Of a DNA stretch of 64,000 nt, positions 35,580-46,299 are shown in pieces. The stretch is taken from the NCBI RefSeq assembly GCF_004337985.1, contig NC_043741.1:6967937-7031936 (forward strand), in the 5' to 3' direction. Below the pieces are notes generated by a model. The model searched no databases, was not told the DNA's origin, and worked only from the letters and a program-made list of their open reading frames with translations. How positions within the stretch are numbered: the first letter of the stretch is position 1; each line of letters opens with the position of its first letter. A program made the translations under genes and the position numbers. This stretch comes from Pyricularia pennisetigena (taxonomy: Eukaryota; Ascomycota; Sordariomycetes; Magnaporthales; Pyriculariaceae).

Positions 35580-37742
35580 ATGGATTACTGCCGACACCAA
35601 TTCAGGGAGCCCCCCACCATGACCCGTCATTGCTCCATTGCTCAGCAATCCTTCTTTGATGACGCATCAGAGGCCTCTCTAGACTTGGGCAACAGTAACA
35701 ACAACAACAACAACAACATGCAACACCACAACACCAGCAACATCGACCCTACCCTCGAGAACTCTTCATTATTCTCATCCAACTGGACGGCCCAGCCCCA
35801 GCAGGTCCAGAGATATCTAGAAGATCCTCAAAAGACAGCCTTTTTCAACGCGCCATCCCTGCCACGAACACACTGCCAGAACCCACATACTGGCTCTGTA
35901 GCGCATGCAGTCGCGGGTCTCTCCACGCCTCAGCCGAGTTATGGTTCCCCGTACTCGACCAAAGAACACAGCTCCTCGTGCGGCAGTCTCCTCAGTCCAC
36001 CCAGTGAGAGCGAACTTCACTACGAAGGTCCACCAACACCGTCGGGAATCGACATGATCATGCCATTCACTTCGGCCTCCCTCAAGCAGCCTTTTACTCA
36101 GTGGGTTACAGCTACTACCGACCTTGGAAACTGCTCAACAATGCCAGCCTTCACCAACCCCTTCGCGGTGAACCCTGCCGATGACTTGAGCGCTGGATTT
36201 ATGGACGACAGCGATGCGCACACTTACGAGTACAGCCATCCCCACCATCCCCTTCCTGCTTCGGCATATATCCTCCCAAGCAATATATCTTCCGGCTACA
36301 GTGTCGGTACAGCCGATGCGCCCAGAGTGCTTGACTTTGACACCAGCGTGCTGCAGGCCTCTGACGCCGTTCAGCCCATGGGTACCTATGGCGAGGATTA
36401 TTACCCGTCTCCAAGCGCGCACGATGAAGAGATGGGATCAGAACTAGACGTCAGTGTGCTCAAGCCTGACGTAGATACCGTGCCTTTGCCTTTGGAAACC
36501 CAAAAACATAAGCATAATTCATCAACACCATCCTCTGCCAAGAGGAAGCAGAGGTCAACAGCGTTGCAGACGTCCGGAAATGCCGTCAGTATTGACTCAT
36601 CGCCTAAGAGGCGGAGATTGAGCGTTCCAAACGTCCCCCGACAGCGGCGTCGGTCAGACCATCGAGCAGCAATGGCAACTCCAAGAATGCACTTTGCTCC
36701 ACCTCTCTCCTCTCCTGGGACGAGCAGCAGCCCCCAGCCCGTCAAGTCCACCAAGTATTCCGCCCAGATAACGTGCCCTGAGTGCAAGGAGAAGGAGACG
36801 ACTTTCAAGAGCGAAGCGGCACTGCAGGCGCACATCAAGAAACACCACACCCGGCCGTTTGTTTGCATCTTTGCCTTTGCTGGCTGTGACGCCACCTTCC
36901 CAAGCAAGAACGAATGGAAGCGACACGTCATGTCGCAGCACCTCCTGCTTCACTACTGGATATGCACGCAGGACACATGCGCGCACACTGACAACAACGG
37001 AGTCGCCGCCAGCACCGCTCCCGCGTCCGGCCGCAGCAGCAGCAGCCACAGAACGCCTTCTGCCACTGCGCCCCGGGCGGGCAGCCTGCGGGGCCGCAAT
37101 TCTTGCGCCATCGCACCAGCCGCATCATCCCTAACGCCAGGCCTACAACGCTTCGGACCCCCTTTGCCCAACGGGGCCATTTTCAACCGTAAAGACCTCT
37201 TCACGCAACACGTCCGCCGGATGCACATGCCGCAGGACATTCGCGAGCAGCAAAAGATGGCAGGTGAACAGCAGAGTGGAAGCTGCAGCGGCGGCAAGAA
37301 GAAGGCATCATCTGCAGACAAGGCGAGCGGCGGCGAGCAACTCGCTGGCTGGGAGAAGCACGTTAAGAACCTACAGCAGGCCGCCGAGAAGGAGCGCTGC
37401 CGGCTGCCGACGTTTATGGCGTGTCCCGTCGAGAACTGTGGGGAGCAGTTCAGCGGCGTCGACGCTTGGGACTCGCGCATGGAGCACCTAGCGCGGCATT
37501 TTGAGGCCGCTAGCAAGGGCGAAGAGCCGCCCGTGCCTTCGACGGGCGAGTCGGACCCGTCGTTGGTCCAATGGGCGTCAGACGAGAACGTTGCCGTCGT
37601 CGTCAAGTGCGGCACACAGTGGGTCCTCAACAACCCGCTTAAGCCCACTGACATCGCTGTCATGGCCGCCGCTGCGAACAAGCTGGCTGCCGCGCGTGGG
37701 GACGTTGGCGAGGAGGACGCTGAGGGTGAATTTGACGATTAA
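35580..37742 (+). CDS. C2H2 zinc-finger protein with an interrupted finger
   Basis: A single exon encodes 720 residues; an alternative start is the ATG at 35619 (MTRHCSIAQQ). The N-terminal 390 residues are Ser/Pro/Asn-rich and probably disordered, with a poly-Asn run from AAC repeats. A basic stretch (SSPKRRRLSVPNVPRQRRR) is a probable nuclear localisation signal. Fingers: CPEC at residue 399 with HIKKHH; CIFAFAGC at 429 with HVMSQH; CTQDTC at 462, whose histidine half (HVRRMH, from 544) is separated by about 75 low-complexity residues; and CPVENC at 615 with HLARH. MSQHLLLHYWICTQDTC and FNRKDLFTQHVRRMH are conserved in a family of filamentous-fungal C2H2 proteins whose function I cannot name. 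It is likely a nuclear DNA-binding regulator. A pyrimidine-rich leader of several hundred bases precedes it. Confidence 0.88.
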   Translation: MDYCRHQFREPPTMTRHCSIAQQSFFDDASEASLDLGNSNNNNNNNMQHHNTSNIDPTLENSSLFSSNWTAQPQQVQRYLEDPQKTAFFNAPSLPRTHCQNPHTGSVAHAVAGLSTPQPSYGSPYSTKEHSSSCGSLLSPPSESELHYEGPPTPSGIDMIMPFTSASLKQPFTQWVTATTDLGNCSTMPAFTNPFAVNPADDLSAGFMDDSDAHTYEYSHPHHPLPASAYILPSNISSGYSVGTADAPRVLDFDTSVLQASDAVQPMGTYGEDYYPSPSAHDEEMGSELDVSVLKPDVDTVPLPLETQKHKHNSSTPSSAKRKQRSTALQTSGNAVSIDSSPKRRRLSVPNVPRQRRRSDHRAAMATPRMHFAPPLSSPGTSSSPQPVKSTKYSAQITCPECKEKETTFKSEAALQAHIKKHHTRPFVCIFAFAGCDATFPSKNEWKRHVMSQHLLLHYWICTQDTCAHTDNNGVAASTAPASGRSSSSHRTPSATAPRAGSLRGRNSCAIAPAASSLTPGLQRFGPPLPNGAIFNRKDLFTQHVRRMHMPQDIREQQKMAGEQQSGSCSGGKKKASSADKASGGEQLAGWEKHVKNLQQAAEKERCRLPTFMACPVENCGEQFSGVDAWDSRMEHLARHFEAASKGEEPPVPSTGESDPSLVQWASDENVAVVVKCGTQWVLNNPLKPTDIAVMAAAANKLAAARGDVGEEDAEGEFDD

Positions 37743-40235
37743 GTCCATTTTGTTATCATAAAAATAATGATCTTGGATCCTCTCATACTTTGGATTTCTG
37801 TGGATATCTACTGGGATGTTTCTTTTTTCCACTATCTATCAGATTGACTGTACATCATCTATCATCTACATGGCCATATTGGATTTAGCGCTGGATTTAT
37901 ATTGCATGGGAACGGGGCCGGCTTTTTGGACATTTCGGACAAGTAGATATAGGGCTCACTTTCCGGCAAGGAAGGACTATGGTTATGACATGAAACGCCG
38001 CAACTATCATGAAGAGCAACAAACATTGCAAAGCAATTACACACAATAGAAACCTCTCAACCTGTACAGTGAGCTGGCTGCTTATGGATGATACTATGAA
38101 TGGAATATCAAACCAGCCCCCGTCATGGCAAGCAAATGCTACAATAGCGCCGCGCCAAGGATAGTTCTGATGACCAGTCCTCACTCTTGTCCTCTTATTT
38201 GTCATTGCTAGCGGGAAACGGACACTTGAACAAAGATAAAAGAATACAAAAAAGCAGGCCAGGCCGTCCAAATGGGCATTGTTGGACAGAGGCTGCGGGG
38301 CAAAACGGACGATGGTTCCGGCGACGATGTGGAGGGAGGGGTCTCCCGTCGCAAGATTATCCCTCTTTTGGCCACCGAATCTTCAAGACAGTCATGATTC
38401 GCTCGCCAACACGCACATGGTCCTGGTCACTGCAGTCAACAACACCCATATCTTCATGCAAGCCTTCTTGTCATGACAGATTTAAGGGAGTGAGTTCAGG
38501 GGAATTTGCCGCCGGGAGCGGGGGTTACTGAGCCGTAGGGGGCTCAAGCTCGCGCGCCATCCGTGGTCTGCAGGGAGTGGGTGTGTATACATGGAAGAAA
38601 CTGTTTGAAGGACAGTGGTGGTTGGTTGTCGACAAAAAGGGGGTAATTGGGGGTCGAATGAGCAGTGAGTGTATCAAGGTCAAGTTTGCAGGACTGGCAG
38701 GGCCTAGACTTTTTGTTCGGAAAGCTATGCTTGCTGTAACCGCACCGTTGAAAGCCTCGCTTGGTTTGGTTCTACTGCGTGGCCGGAGTCAGCCGCAAAA
38801 ATATCATTCTGGTACCTCTCGACGTATTCCACCCACTACCCAAGAGCACCAAAAGACCGCAAGGAAAGATGGCCAATATCAAACGGGGTGTGGAGCCCAG
38901 GAGACCAGTGATATGATGCCCAGCGGCTTTCACAACGGAAACGCATGGCGATATGAAACGAACAGATGGCTCGCTAGGACTGGCGGCGGTTCCAGTTCGA
39001 TCCAGTTGTAGAATTTGGAAGAAGAATCAAGAGGCGGTGATGCACGCAGAGGCCTTGCTCGCTCAGCTCCACAAGGTCTCCCTTCCAGGAGAGCGGTCTA
39101 GATAGGCAGCTGATTTGTCAGGGATGGCTGCACCGCTCACTGCAGTGGATAACGAACTTGGTTGGGATGATACCCAAGATGAGGGGTGGTATCGTTCCCC
39201 AACTGGACCAGTCACAAGTACTTTAGGCAATGTACGTAGGTGCACAATTTGCTCAGCAGGTGACTGGTGAGGGAAGGCTGGTGGCGTCTGAGTGCTTGGA
39301 TCAACCCTCACTGACATGTTAGCAGTTCTTTTGGTGTATTTTCATTGGATATTGTACTGCTCATCGCTGCGTATTTGACTGTTGCCAAATTCCAACTCTG
39401 AAAAAGAGGAGTTATCACACCTATGGGCGCTTGATCTGCATGGGGTTTTCAGATTCGATGTTCCGGTTGTTTGCATAACTGGTAGGCTTCCAAAAAGTCT
39501 CATTCACTGGTGGAAAAGCATCATGCGGTTAATCAACTGCACAGGTCAAGAGCAAAACGCCCGGTGTATCTTTGTACTGATAATCTCGAATTGTGAATGG
39601 GAAAGAAAAGGAAGTGCCCAGGGCAGGTGCAACCCAATTATACCCTTTTATCCCTCCGATCATACCTGCCTCAAGGGTGCAGACAGCTAGCTATACACTG
39701 CATCAAACAAGAATTTCACTTGCGAAATGCGGGAAGGAAGCCACTGCTCTTTTCCATTTGTACTCTCATGAGGCGGGAGGGGCCTGCCTCATCTACCTAC
39801 CCGCTTTAGGCAAGATAACCAGATACCTAGGAATGCAAACTCAACTGAATGCAAGCCAAAATGCCATCGGCAGCCATGTCACCCACATTCGTTAACAACG
39901 AGCAAAACCTTGTCCAAAAGGCAAATCAACAGTCTAGCCACCTCACGCGGAGAATTTACCATCACCAACGCCAGCCTGCCCGTATCCTCAGACTCCTGAC
40001 CGTCTTCACTAAAGCCCTCCAACATACAAATCCCAGCCTTTCCATCATTTTCAAGGAACGAGGGTTCCGTTAGAGGGCGGAAGACAGTAGGGTTTACCAC
40101 GGACTACTACCCAAAGCCAATGTTACGGATACGCATTAACCTGGCAGCATAAACACACAGCAAGCAGCAACACAAAACAAGACATTGCCGTGCAAGCCCG
40201 GCCGTTCCCCAAACCACGCATAGACCATGTTGTAG
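37743..40235. other. Intergenic region, no gene supported
   Basis: Short open frames here lack domains and coding-like codon use. A 74-codon frame at 39849-40073 could contribute an upstream exon to the candidate gene at 40236, but no clean donor was found. Confidence 0.5.
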
Positions 40236-40670
40236 AGCGACGAGGCGCACACGGCCGCCATAATCCTCCTGGTCGTGACGATGCTGGTGACCTTGATGGC
40301 CGCCATCGCCGCTACCTTCAACGCTCTGTACAGACCCAAGACAGCGAAAGCCCGCCGGCACCGACGCCAAGACCGGTCCCGAAAGCCCCAGGCCCTCGCA
40401 TGGCAGCCCTGGTCCCGCCCGCAGCAGCCCGCCGGGGATCTCGAGTCGGGAGGACGAGTGCGGGTGGGGCCACGCCCTGTCGATAGCCGTTCGCCTCCGC
40501 CCTACGATGCTCAAAAGCCGCCGAGGTGGCAGCACATACGTCGGTGGCAGCTGGGCGTCGCCAGCGATACTGAAACCGCGGCTGTTGACGATGCCAACCG
40601 GGATGGTGTTCGCCTCACGCCCGTGCCGCCCGCCCGACTGTCAGGGCCGCGGGGGTGGAGCTCGGTTTGA
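40236..40670 (+). CDS. Candidate single-pass membrane protein with PPPY motif (5' exon not found)
   Basis: An open frame of 144 codons begins directly after a possible splice acceptor (ccatgttgtag) and ends at tga 40668-40670. It starts SDEAHTAAIILLVVTMLVTL, continues MAAIAATFNALYRP and then becomes strongly basic (KTAKARRHRRQDR). This is the pattern of one transmembrane helix followed by a cytosolic tail. The tail contains SPPPYD, a match to the PY motif recognised by WW domains of Rsp5-type ubiquitin ligases. Third codon positions in the first half are mostly C or G, like the confirmed genes. Without an upstream exon the first ATG would be at 40281, inside the helix. I do not recognise a family. 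A shorter hydrophobic frame on the opposite strand is the main alternative. Confidence 0.35.
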   Translation, partial: SDEAHTAAIILLVVTMLVTLMAAIAATFNALYRPKTAKARRHRRQDRSRKPQALAWQPWSRPQQPAGDLESGGRVRVGPRPVDSRSPPPYDAQKPPRWQHIRRWQLGVASDTETAAVDDANRDGVRLTPVPPARLSGPRGWSSV

Positions 40671-41330
40671 CTATTTTCGGTTTGGGAGTGAAGACGATAC
40701 GTTGAGTGAGTAGCTTAGCCACGAGCGCGCAAGGCTTTGCCCCGAGGCCAAATAGGATGACTGGAAAGTTGGCTGTGGGAAGCGGGTGTTTGCTGGATGA
40801 TATCTTGGGGGATCAGCGAGCCTAGGTTGTGCCAGACGTAACCCTTTCTTTATTGATTATTCATTATGCGGGACAATCCGCCGCTGCAGTTCCTAATAGC
40901 ATCAGTATCTACCTAGGTAATGTTCATTCCTCAATATAAATTCTTTCGTGTTAGACAATGGCAAGGGCGGTTTGGAAGAGTCGGATTCGGTTATGACCTC
41001 TGCGCTACTGGTAACATTGAGTGTTTGCTCTCAGCCGAGCCTAAACCAATTCAGCCTGGTAGCTCGAAGTGTGTAGAAAATCAGCGAAGAAAAAGAAAAT
41101 GCCAGAAGAGAGGTAAAAATTATTTCTCTCGGCTTTGTCATAAATAAAATATCAAGTGCTACTAACAAGAATACCATTGGAAGCAGCAGTGAAATGTGTG
41201 CTCACATGCTTCCCAAGTCGAAATGAGCCCCCATGCTTTTTCTTGCCCCAGACTTCCCCAGCATCCCCCCCAAGGAGACAGCGAGATCCGAATCTGCTTA
41301 AATTATCAGGCTATGGGCTCAAACAATGCC
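40671..41330. other. Intergenic region before the SPT16 3' end
   Basis: AT-rich sequence with no gene seen; it probably includes the SPT16 3' UTR. It contains the short palindromic word acctaggt near 40912-40919. Confidence 0.5.
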
Positions 41331-44300
41331 TCAGCGCTTACGTTGCTTCTTCTTGCTGTTTCCACGCTCATCCTCGTCGTCGTCGAGGGCGCTCTCGCGG
41401 TCCTTGCGCTTGGCCTTGCGCTCGAGCTCGTCCCAATCCTCACCCTCCTCCTCTTCACTGGCATCCTCGTCGCTCGCGTCGTCTGACGCGTTGCTGTCAA
41501 ACTCTGAGTCCTCCTCGCTCGACTCGGATGCCTCCTCAAGCTCCGACTCGGAGACCTCGAAGGCACTCTCCTCCTCCTCTTCTCCATCGCCCTCGTCGTC
41601 TGAGTCGGCCTGCAGGAACGACCAACCGCCACCCTCGAAGAACTCGTGCGTGTCTGCCGTCACTGTCTTCATAATGGTCGGCCAGTTCAGGTTCAGTGGT
41701 CCCTCGCTGTATGCAATGTCGGACTGGTTCAGGTACTCCTTGACGTCTTCCAGCGACTCCACCGGGATGGTGTTGATGTGTACCGGTGGTCGAGTGAAGT
41801 CTTTAAAGACAAAAACAAGATCAAAGTTCTTCAGTCCAAACTGGACACGCTCGAGATGTGCAATTTCGATGTCGTCCAATGTGATGACAAGGAAAGGAGG
41901 TTCCGTAATCTGAATCAAGCACTCTGTAGTGGGCTGGATGTAAACATTGCTCCTGAAGGGCACACCGTTGAAGCCCAGCTCGCGGAGTGGCATGTCCACC
42001 TCGAGGTTCTCAGACTTTCCGGCGTCCGCAATCTTTTCTGCGAAACTCTTGAAGAGCCTGTCGAGTTCAGCACGACGGCGGCGCTCCTCCTGCTCTGCCT
42101 CAAACTCGTCTTCGTCCCCATAACGGTACTTTCGCTTGCGGTTGCCCGTCTCGTCAAACTGGATATCTGTTGCCTCGCGGTAGAACTGGATATCCTTTGT
42201 CTTCTTCTTGTTTCCTATCAAGATGGGATCTTTCAGGTGGAGGTGGATGATAACGATAAGTTCGTGCTGACAGGGCTGGAAGAATAGGTGGCGGACGTTG
42301 GAGAAAAGTACGTCTACCCTCTGCTGTGCGGCCAATGGCGACTGGTAGCGAATACCGTTCTGGTGTATTTCTACCTTGCCTGGTACGCGTTTGCCTTCCA
42401 TCGCCGGGCGGATGAAGACATTATCAAGCACCGCAGGGCGTCGGTCTAGTGGGGAGAATGAATGCGTCAGTTGAGCGTATGCTGCCTGTCTTTTGAGAAG
42501 ATGACTTACTCCTTATCTCAATGAGCTTCTCCTGCTCCACAACATCTTCCATGTCCTTCTTCTCTTGCTCCTTCTTAGCAGACTCCTTCTTCATGTTGGC
42601 TATCTGATTCGCAATCTCGGTGTAGCGATCGCCATCCAAGGACTTGAAAGTCAAACTCCTCACGAAGTGGGCGGTGGCGTCCTCGAACGGTTGGTCATCC
42701 TTCCTACCGACACCCTGGCCGGGTGACAGGAAGTTGATGCGCAGAAATGAAAACTCGCCCTCGTCGCTTTTGCTGGCATTCTTGATCGTGTTGATGTGGA
42801 AAGGCACCGGTCGACCCATGATAGGAACGATTACAGTTGCATTCTTCTGGTCAACTATGACGGCGAGATCCTTGACCTTTGGTGGAAGCTGGTTGTCTCG
42901 CTTGTATGACTCGAAGCGCTTGAACTTCTTGACCTCGGTGCCATTTTGGTCGTTGGTCGACTCGGCAAACCTTGCAAGACCCTCCCTCTGCTTCTTGGCC
43001 GCCAACTCCTTTTGGTGCTCCCGACGTCTCTTCTCGGCGTCCTCATCGACTTGCGTACTACGCTCTGACCTGAGGCGCGTGCTGGTGATATTCTTGGTGG
43101 CGACCGCCCCGACACGTGACTCCTTCTTCTCCTTCTTGGGCGCTGGCTGAGCCGTCTCCTCGTCCTTGAAGAAGAACGAACTAGCATCTGCATCACAAGG
43201 CGCATCGCCCGTGAAGACGACAGGTTCGGATGCGGTGACACGGACGGTGTCCATGATTACGAGGGAGTAGACCTTGCTGTTCTTGTCCTGCGGGTTAGGG
43301 TTCTCGATATCTTGAAGCCCGGTCATGATGCAGAGCGTCATTCCATCCTTGAGGGCGCGAGTGTTCTTGGCGTTCAGGATCATGGTAGGGTCGCGGTGCT
43401 CGAGTCCTATACCACAGCCGACGTTCTTGAGGAAGTGCTTTTCCAGCTCAGGCTTTTTGCTTTTGATGTAGGCAAGCGCCTTCTGGTAGACATCTTTGAC
43501 CACAGCGCCATCTCGAACCTCTTTGAGAATCAGCTGGTGCGCAGCATGGAGAATTTTGTAGTTGGACTCCTGTGACTTGTTGGGGTCGACCAAGAACGTC
43601 CGAGCGATTGACGAGCAATATGACTTGTACCTCAGGCCCAAGGCCGAAACGATGATACCAGGGTGCAAGTTGTCGTTGTTTGCCTCGGTCTGCCACCTGA
43701 GATCGTATTTGCCGCCACTTTGAACATTGGGACCCAGGATCCAGTCTAGCTGCTCCGGGTCAAAATCGCTCGGTAGCTTCTGCTTATTGGGCAGGGTGAC
43801 CGTCTTCCAAAACTTGTCATCATCGAGCTTCTTCTCCACCTTCTCGGCAAGGACGCTGTGCTTGACCTTCTTCTCCTGATCGAGGATGTCCGACATTTCG
43901 TCCAGGAAGTAGGGGTGCATCAAAGCGACACATGCTTTCGAAGCCGTCCGCATGGCCCTGAGCTCGGCTTCGTCCTTGGTTGAGAAGGCGGCTGCAGATA
44001 GTGCCTGCGCGATGTCGACCTCCTCGACATCCTTGCAGTGCTCTGTATAGACTTTTTTCCACTCATCCACGAATGGGCCTTTGGACGCATCTTTTGTGAG
44101 TACGCCGACCTTGTTCTGAAAGTTGCCATCTTGATTAGCTTGATGCCGCAAAAGTGTAGCCCGACTACGTAGTATATGTATCACTCACGCCAGCCTCTTT
44201 GATATGTTCCGCAATCTTGACAAATGCCTTCTCGTTCTCTGCTGCGTCTTTGCCCCTCACGAGGACTTCGACTGGGTATCGACCGCCCTTGATCTGACCA

Positions 44301-44740
44301 AGGTGCTTGGCTGGATGGGGTGTTAGCAGTTAAGCCCATCAGATAGCCAATGACATTGTTGCGCAATAGAGGCAGGCGCACCTTTCTTTGCTGTAGTAAG
44401 AATGTAAAGGGTATCAACTGTGAAAAGCATTAAAGTGGTAGGGAATTCGTAGCCGAGCAACCAGAACTGCGGAGTCGAGACTTGTTAGTATGCAAACCCA
44501 ACGCATATCATCGCAACGACGAGCTGTAATCTGCATCGCGGTGGACTTGGTGATCCGACGTACGTGCATAGCGTTGTTCTTGTGATATTCAGGCGTCTCT
44601 TCAACCTTGCCCATCATGACAACGATTGACGAGGCGCCGCCAAAGAGCGCGTCGCCCGAACGTTTGTCGGCCTTCCAAGCATTGACGAAATGCGACGCCC
44701 GCTCCTGGAAGAGCTTGCCGTCAATCTTGATTTCCGCCAT
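41331..44740 (-). CDS. spt16: FACT complex subunit SPT16
   Basis: Five exons in coding order, 44740-44564, 44466-44382, 44310-44189, 44115-42510 and 42445-41331, give 1034 residues, essentially the length of the yeast protein. All four introns (97, 71, 73 and 64 bp) join in frame: [19 protein letters not shown](A)[24 protein letters not shown] and LIEIR(N)RRPAVLDNV. The N-terminal lobe and the catalytically dead aminopeptidase-like domain (to about residue 430) are followed by a basic linker, the dimerisation and Rtt106-like middle domains ([37 protein letters not shown]) and a C-terminal acidic region rich in Asp/Glu/Ser, ending in a basic KKKQRKR tail. With Pob3 it forms FACT, the histone H2A-H2B chaperone that lets polymerases pass nucleosomes. 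It shares a 1.56-kb divergent promoter with the glutamate-cysteine ligase gene. Confidence 0.97.
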
Positions 44741-46299
44741 GACGACAACGCCTCGCGCACTTTGCGCGGTTGCTTCGATGATCTTCGATGGTGGAAATGG
44801 ATTCTGGCTGATGAAATCGCTGAGGCGACGTCGAGGTGAGAGATTTTTATTTGCAGCTTTGGCGATGCGTTTTCGGTTTCGAGGGAGCTAGCAATCGTAA
44901 ATTCTCGGCCGCTCCCAGTCAATCAAGCCTTCGCGCGTCACGTCACGCGTTGCTCCGTTAATGAGCCTGCCGTCAGTGGAGCTGTGGAGCTGTTGTTGAA
45001 TTGGAAAGGAGTTGCTGCTGGTCACGTGACTTTTGACTTTGGACAACCTCAGGCATCTAGTTATCCGTACAAGCTATCATCCTTGATCAGCAATCAAATA
45101 TCGGAGACTAATGTTTTTCTCCGTATCTGCTACCCTAACCATAGAGAGGCGCCACTTGGGTCGTTTTTAGGGCAAGATAAGGTAGTATGTTCTATGATGT
45201 GCATATCAACGGCTTCTAGAACTTCGGCAATTTTCCCTCAAACATCGACAACCGATTGTTCAAAATAGATTTCTTCAAAGTCGACACGTTATACGCATCA
45301 TACTGTAGTCACAGGAGGGTCAACAATGACTGCGATAACATTTCTCAATCCGGACCAGAAACTATTACGGTTCGGACCGATGTGTTTGACAATGGAGCTT
45401 CAGACTAGCAAGATGCACCGATACGCCGGATGGACGGACAAATCATTTGATGCTGACGATTTCTAAGCAAGGTCGCGCTTGGAAAAGCAGTGAGTGGCCC
45501 GCCCCACTACAGGCCTACATGAGTCGAAATGTCATACTCGGGATGCCGAGGGAGGGTCTTGAAATGCATCTTGAAAAGGGAAAAATACTACAAAGCTTAA
45601 AAACTCTGTCCAGCGTGAAAGTGAAGGCCTTGGTTTTATTGTCTTTGACTTTTTTGAAGGGTGCGCGCGCGTTATATCCTTCGTCGCCATTGTTAGATGC
45701 AACTTTCAAATCCCACTTCCAACCCTGGTTCATTCACACTTTGCGCCGTCTGCGCATTTTTTTTTTTTTTTTTTTGGGACCTGCTTGACCAGTAAAGCGC
45801 GACAACACGATTGCGTGCAGCGATGACGACTTGAACTTCGAACCGACAACCGAATTCAGCAAGGCTTTGATTTGGTGTTTCTCTGGCTCGAGTCGAGTCT
45901 CGCCTAAGAGAAAAGAAAAAAAAACGTGGAACAGCATCCGAGGAACGTGGGGGTGTTGCTAATTTTTTATTCTTTATTTTTTTTTTCTTGGCCGCCGCAA
46001 CTTCGGCGGTTCACCAAAAATTCGGCTGTCGAATGGTATAACAACCTCGGGAACAAGCATCATTGATTGTTATGGCTTGAACAGACGACAATCTGAAACA
46101 TAACACATTGATCAATCACGAAAATCAGCCAAACAGCTGTGTTATTGCGACGAGATCATTTGGTTTAGTTTTGCAAATCCCGAATTTCATTTTAATAATT
46201 CGCGGGGTCATCCGAACGGAACTCCCCGGAGGCTAAGGCCGTGCACGGAGCCCCGATCTCGGAAACCATCGGCCCCGGATCGATATTTGGTCGCCCGTC
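44741..46299. promoter_or_regulatory. Divergent promoter region between SPT16 and glutamate-cysteine ligase
   Basis: This is a gene-free 1559-bp head-to-head interval. It contains a T run of about 20 at 45756-45775 followed by mixed sequence with further T-rich tracts near 45960-45990, the pattern of a nucleosome-poor fungal promoter. I did not identify a specific factor site with confidence. Confidence 0.6.

Noticed and set aside
41156..42287. Plus-strand frames opposite SPT16
   Set aside because: Shadows of the SPT16 coding sequence, including serine runs produced by the acidic tail.
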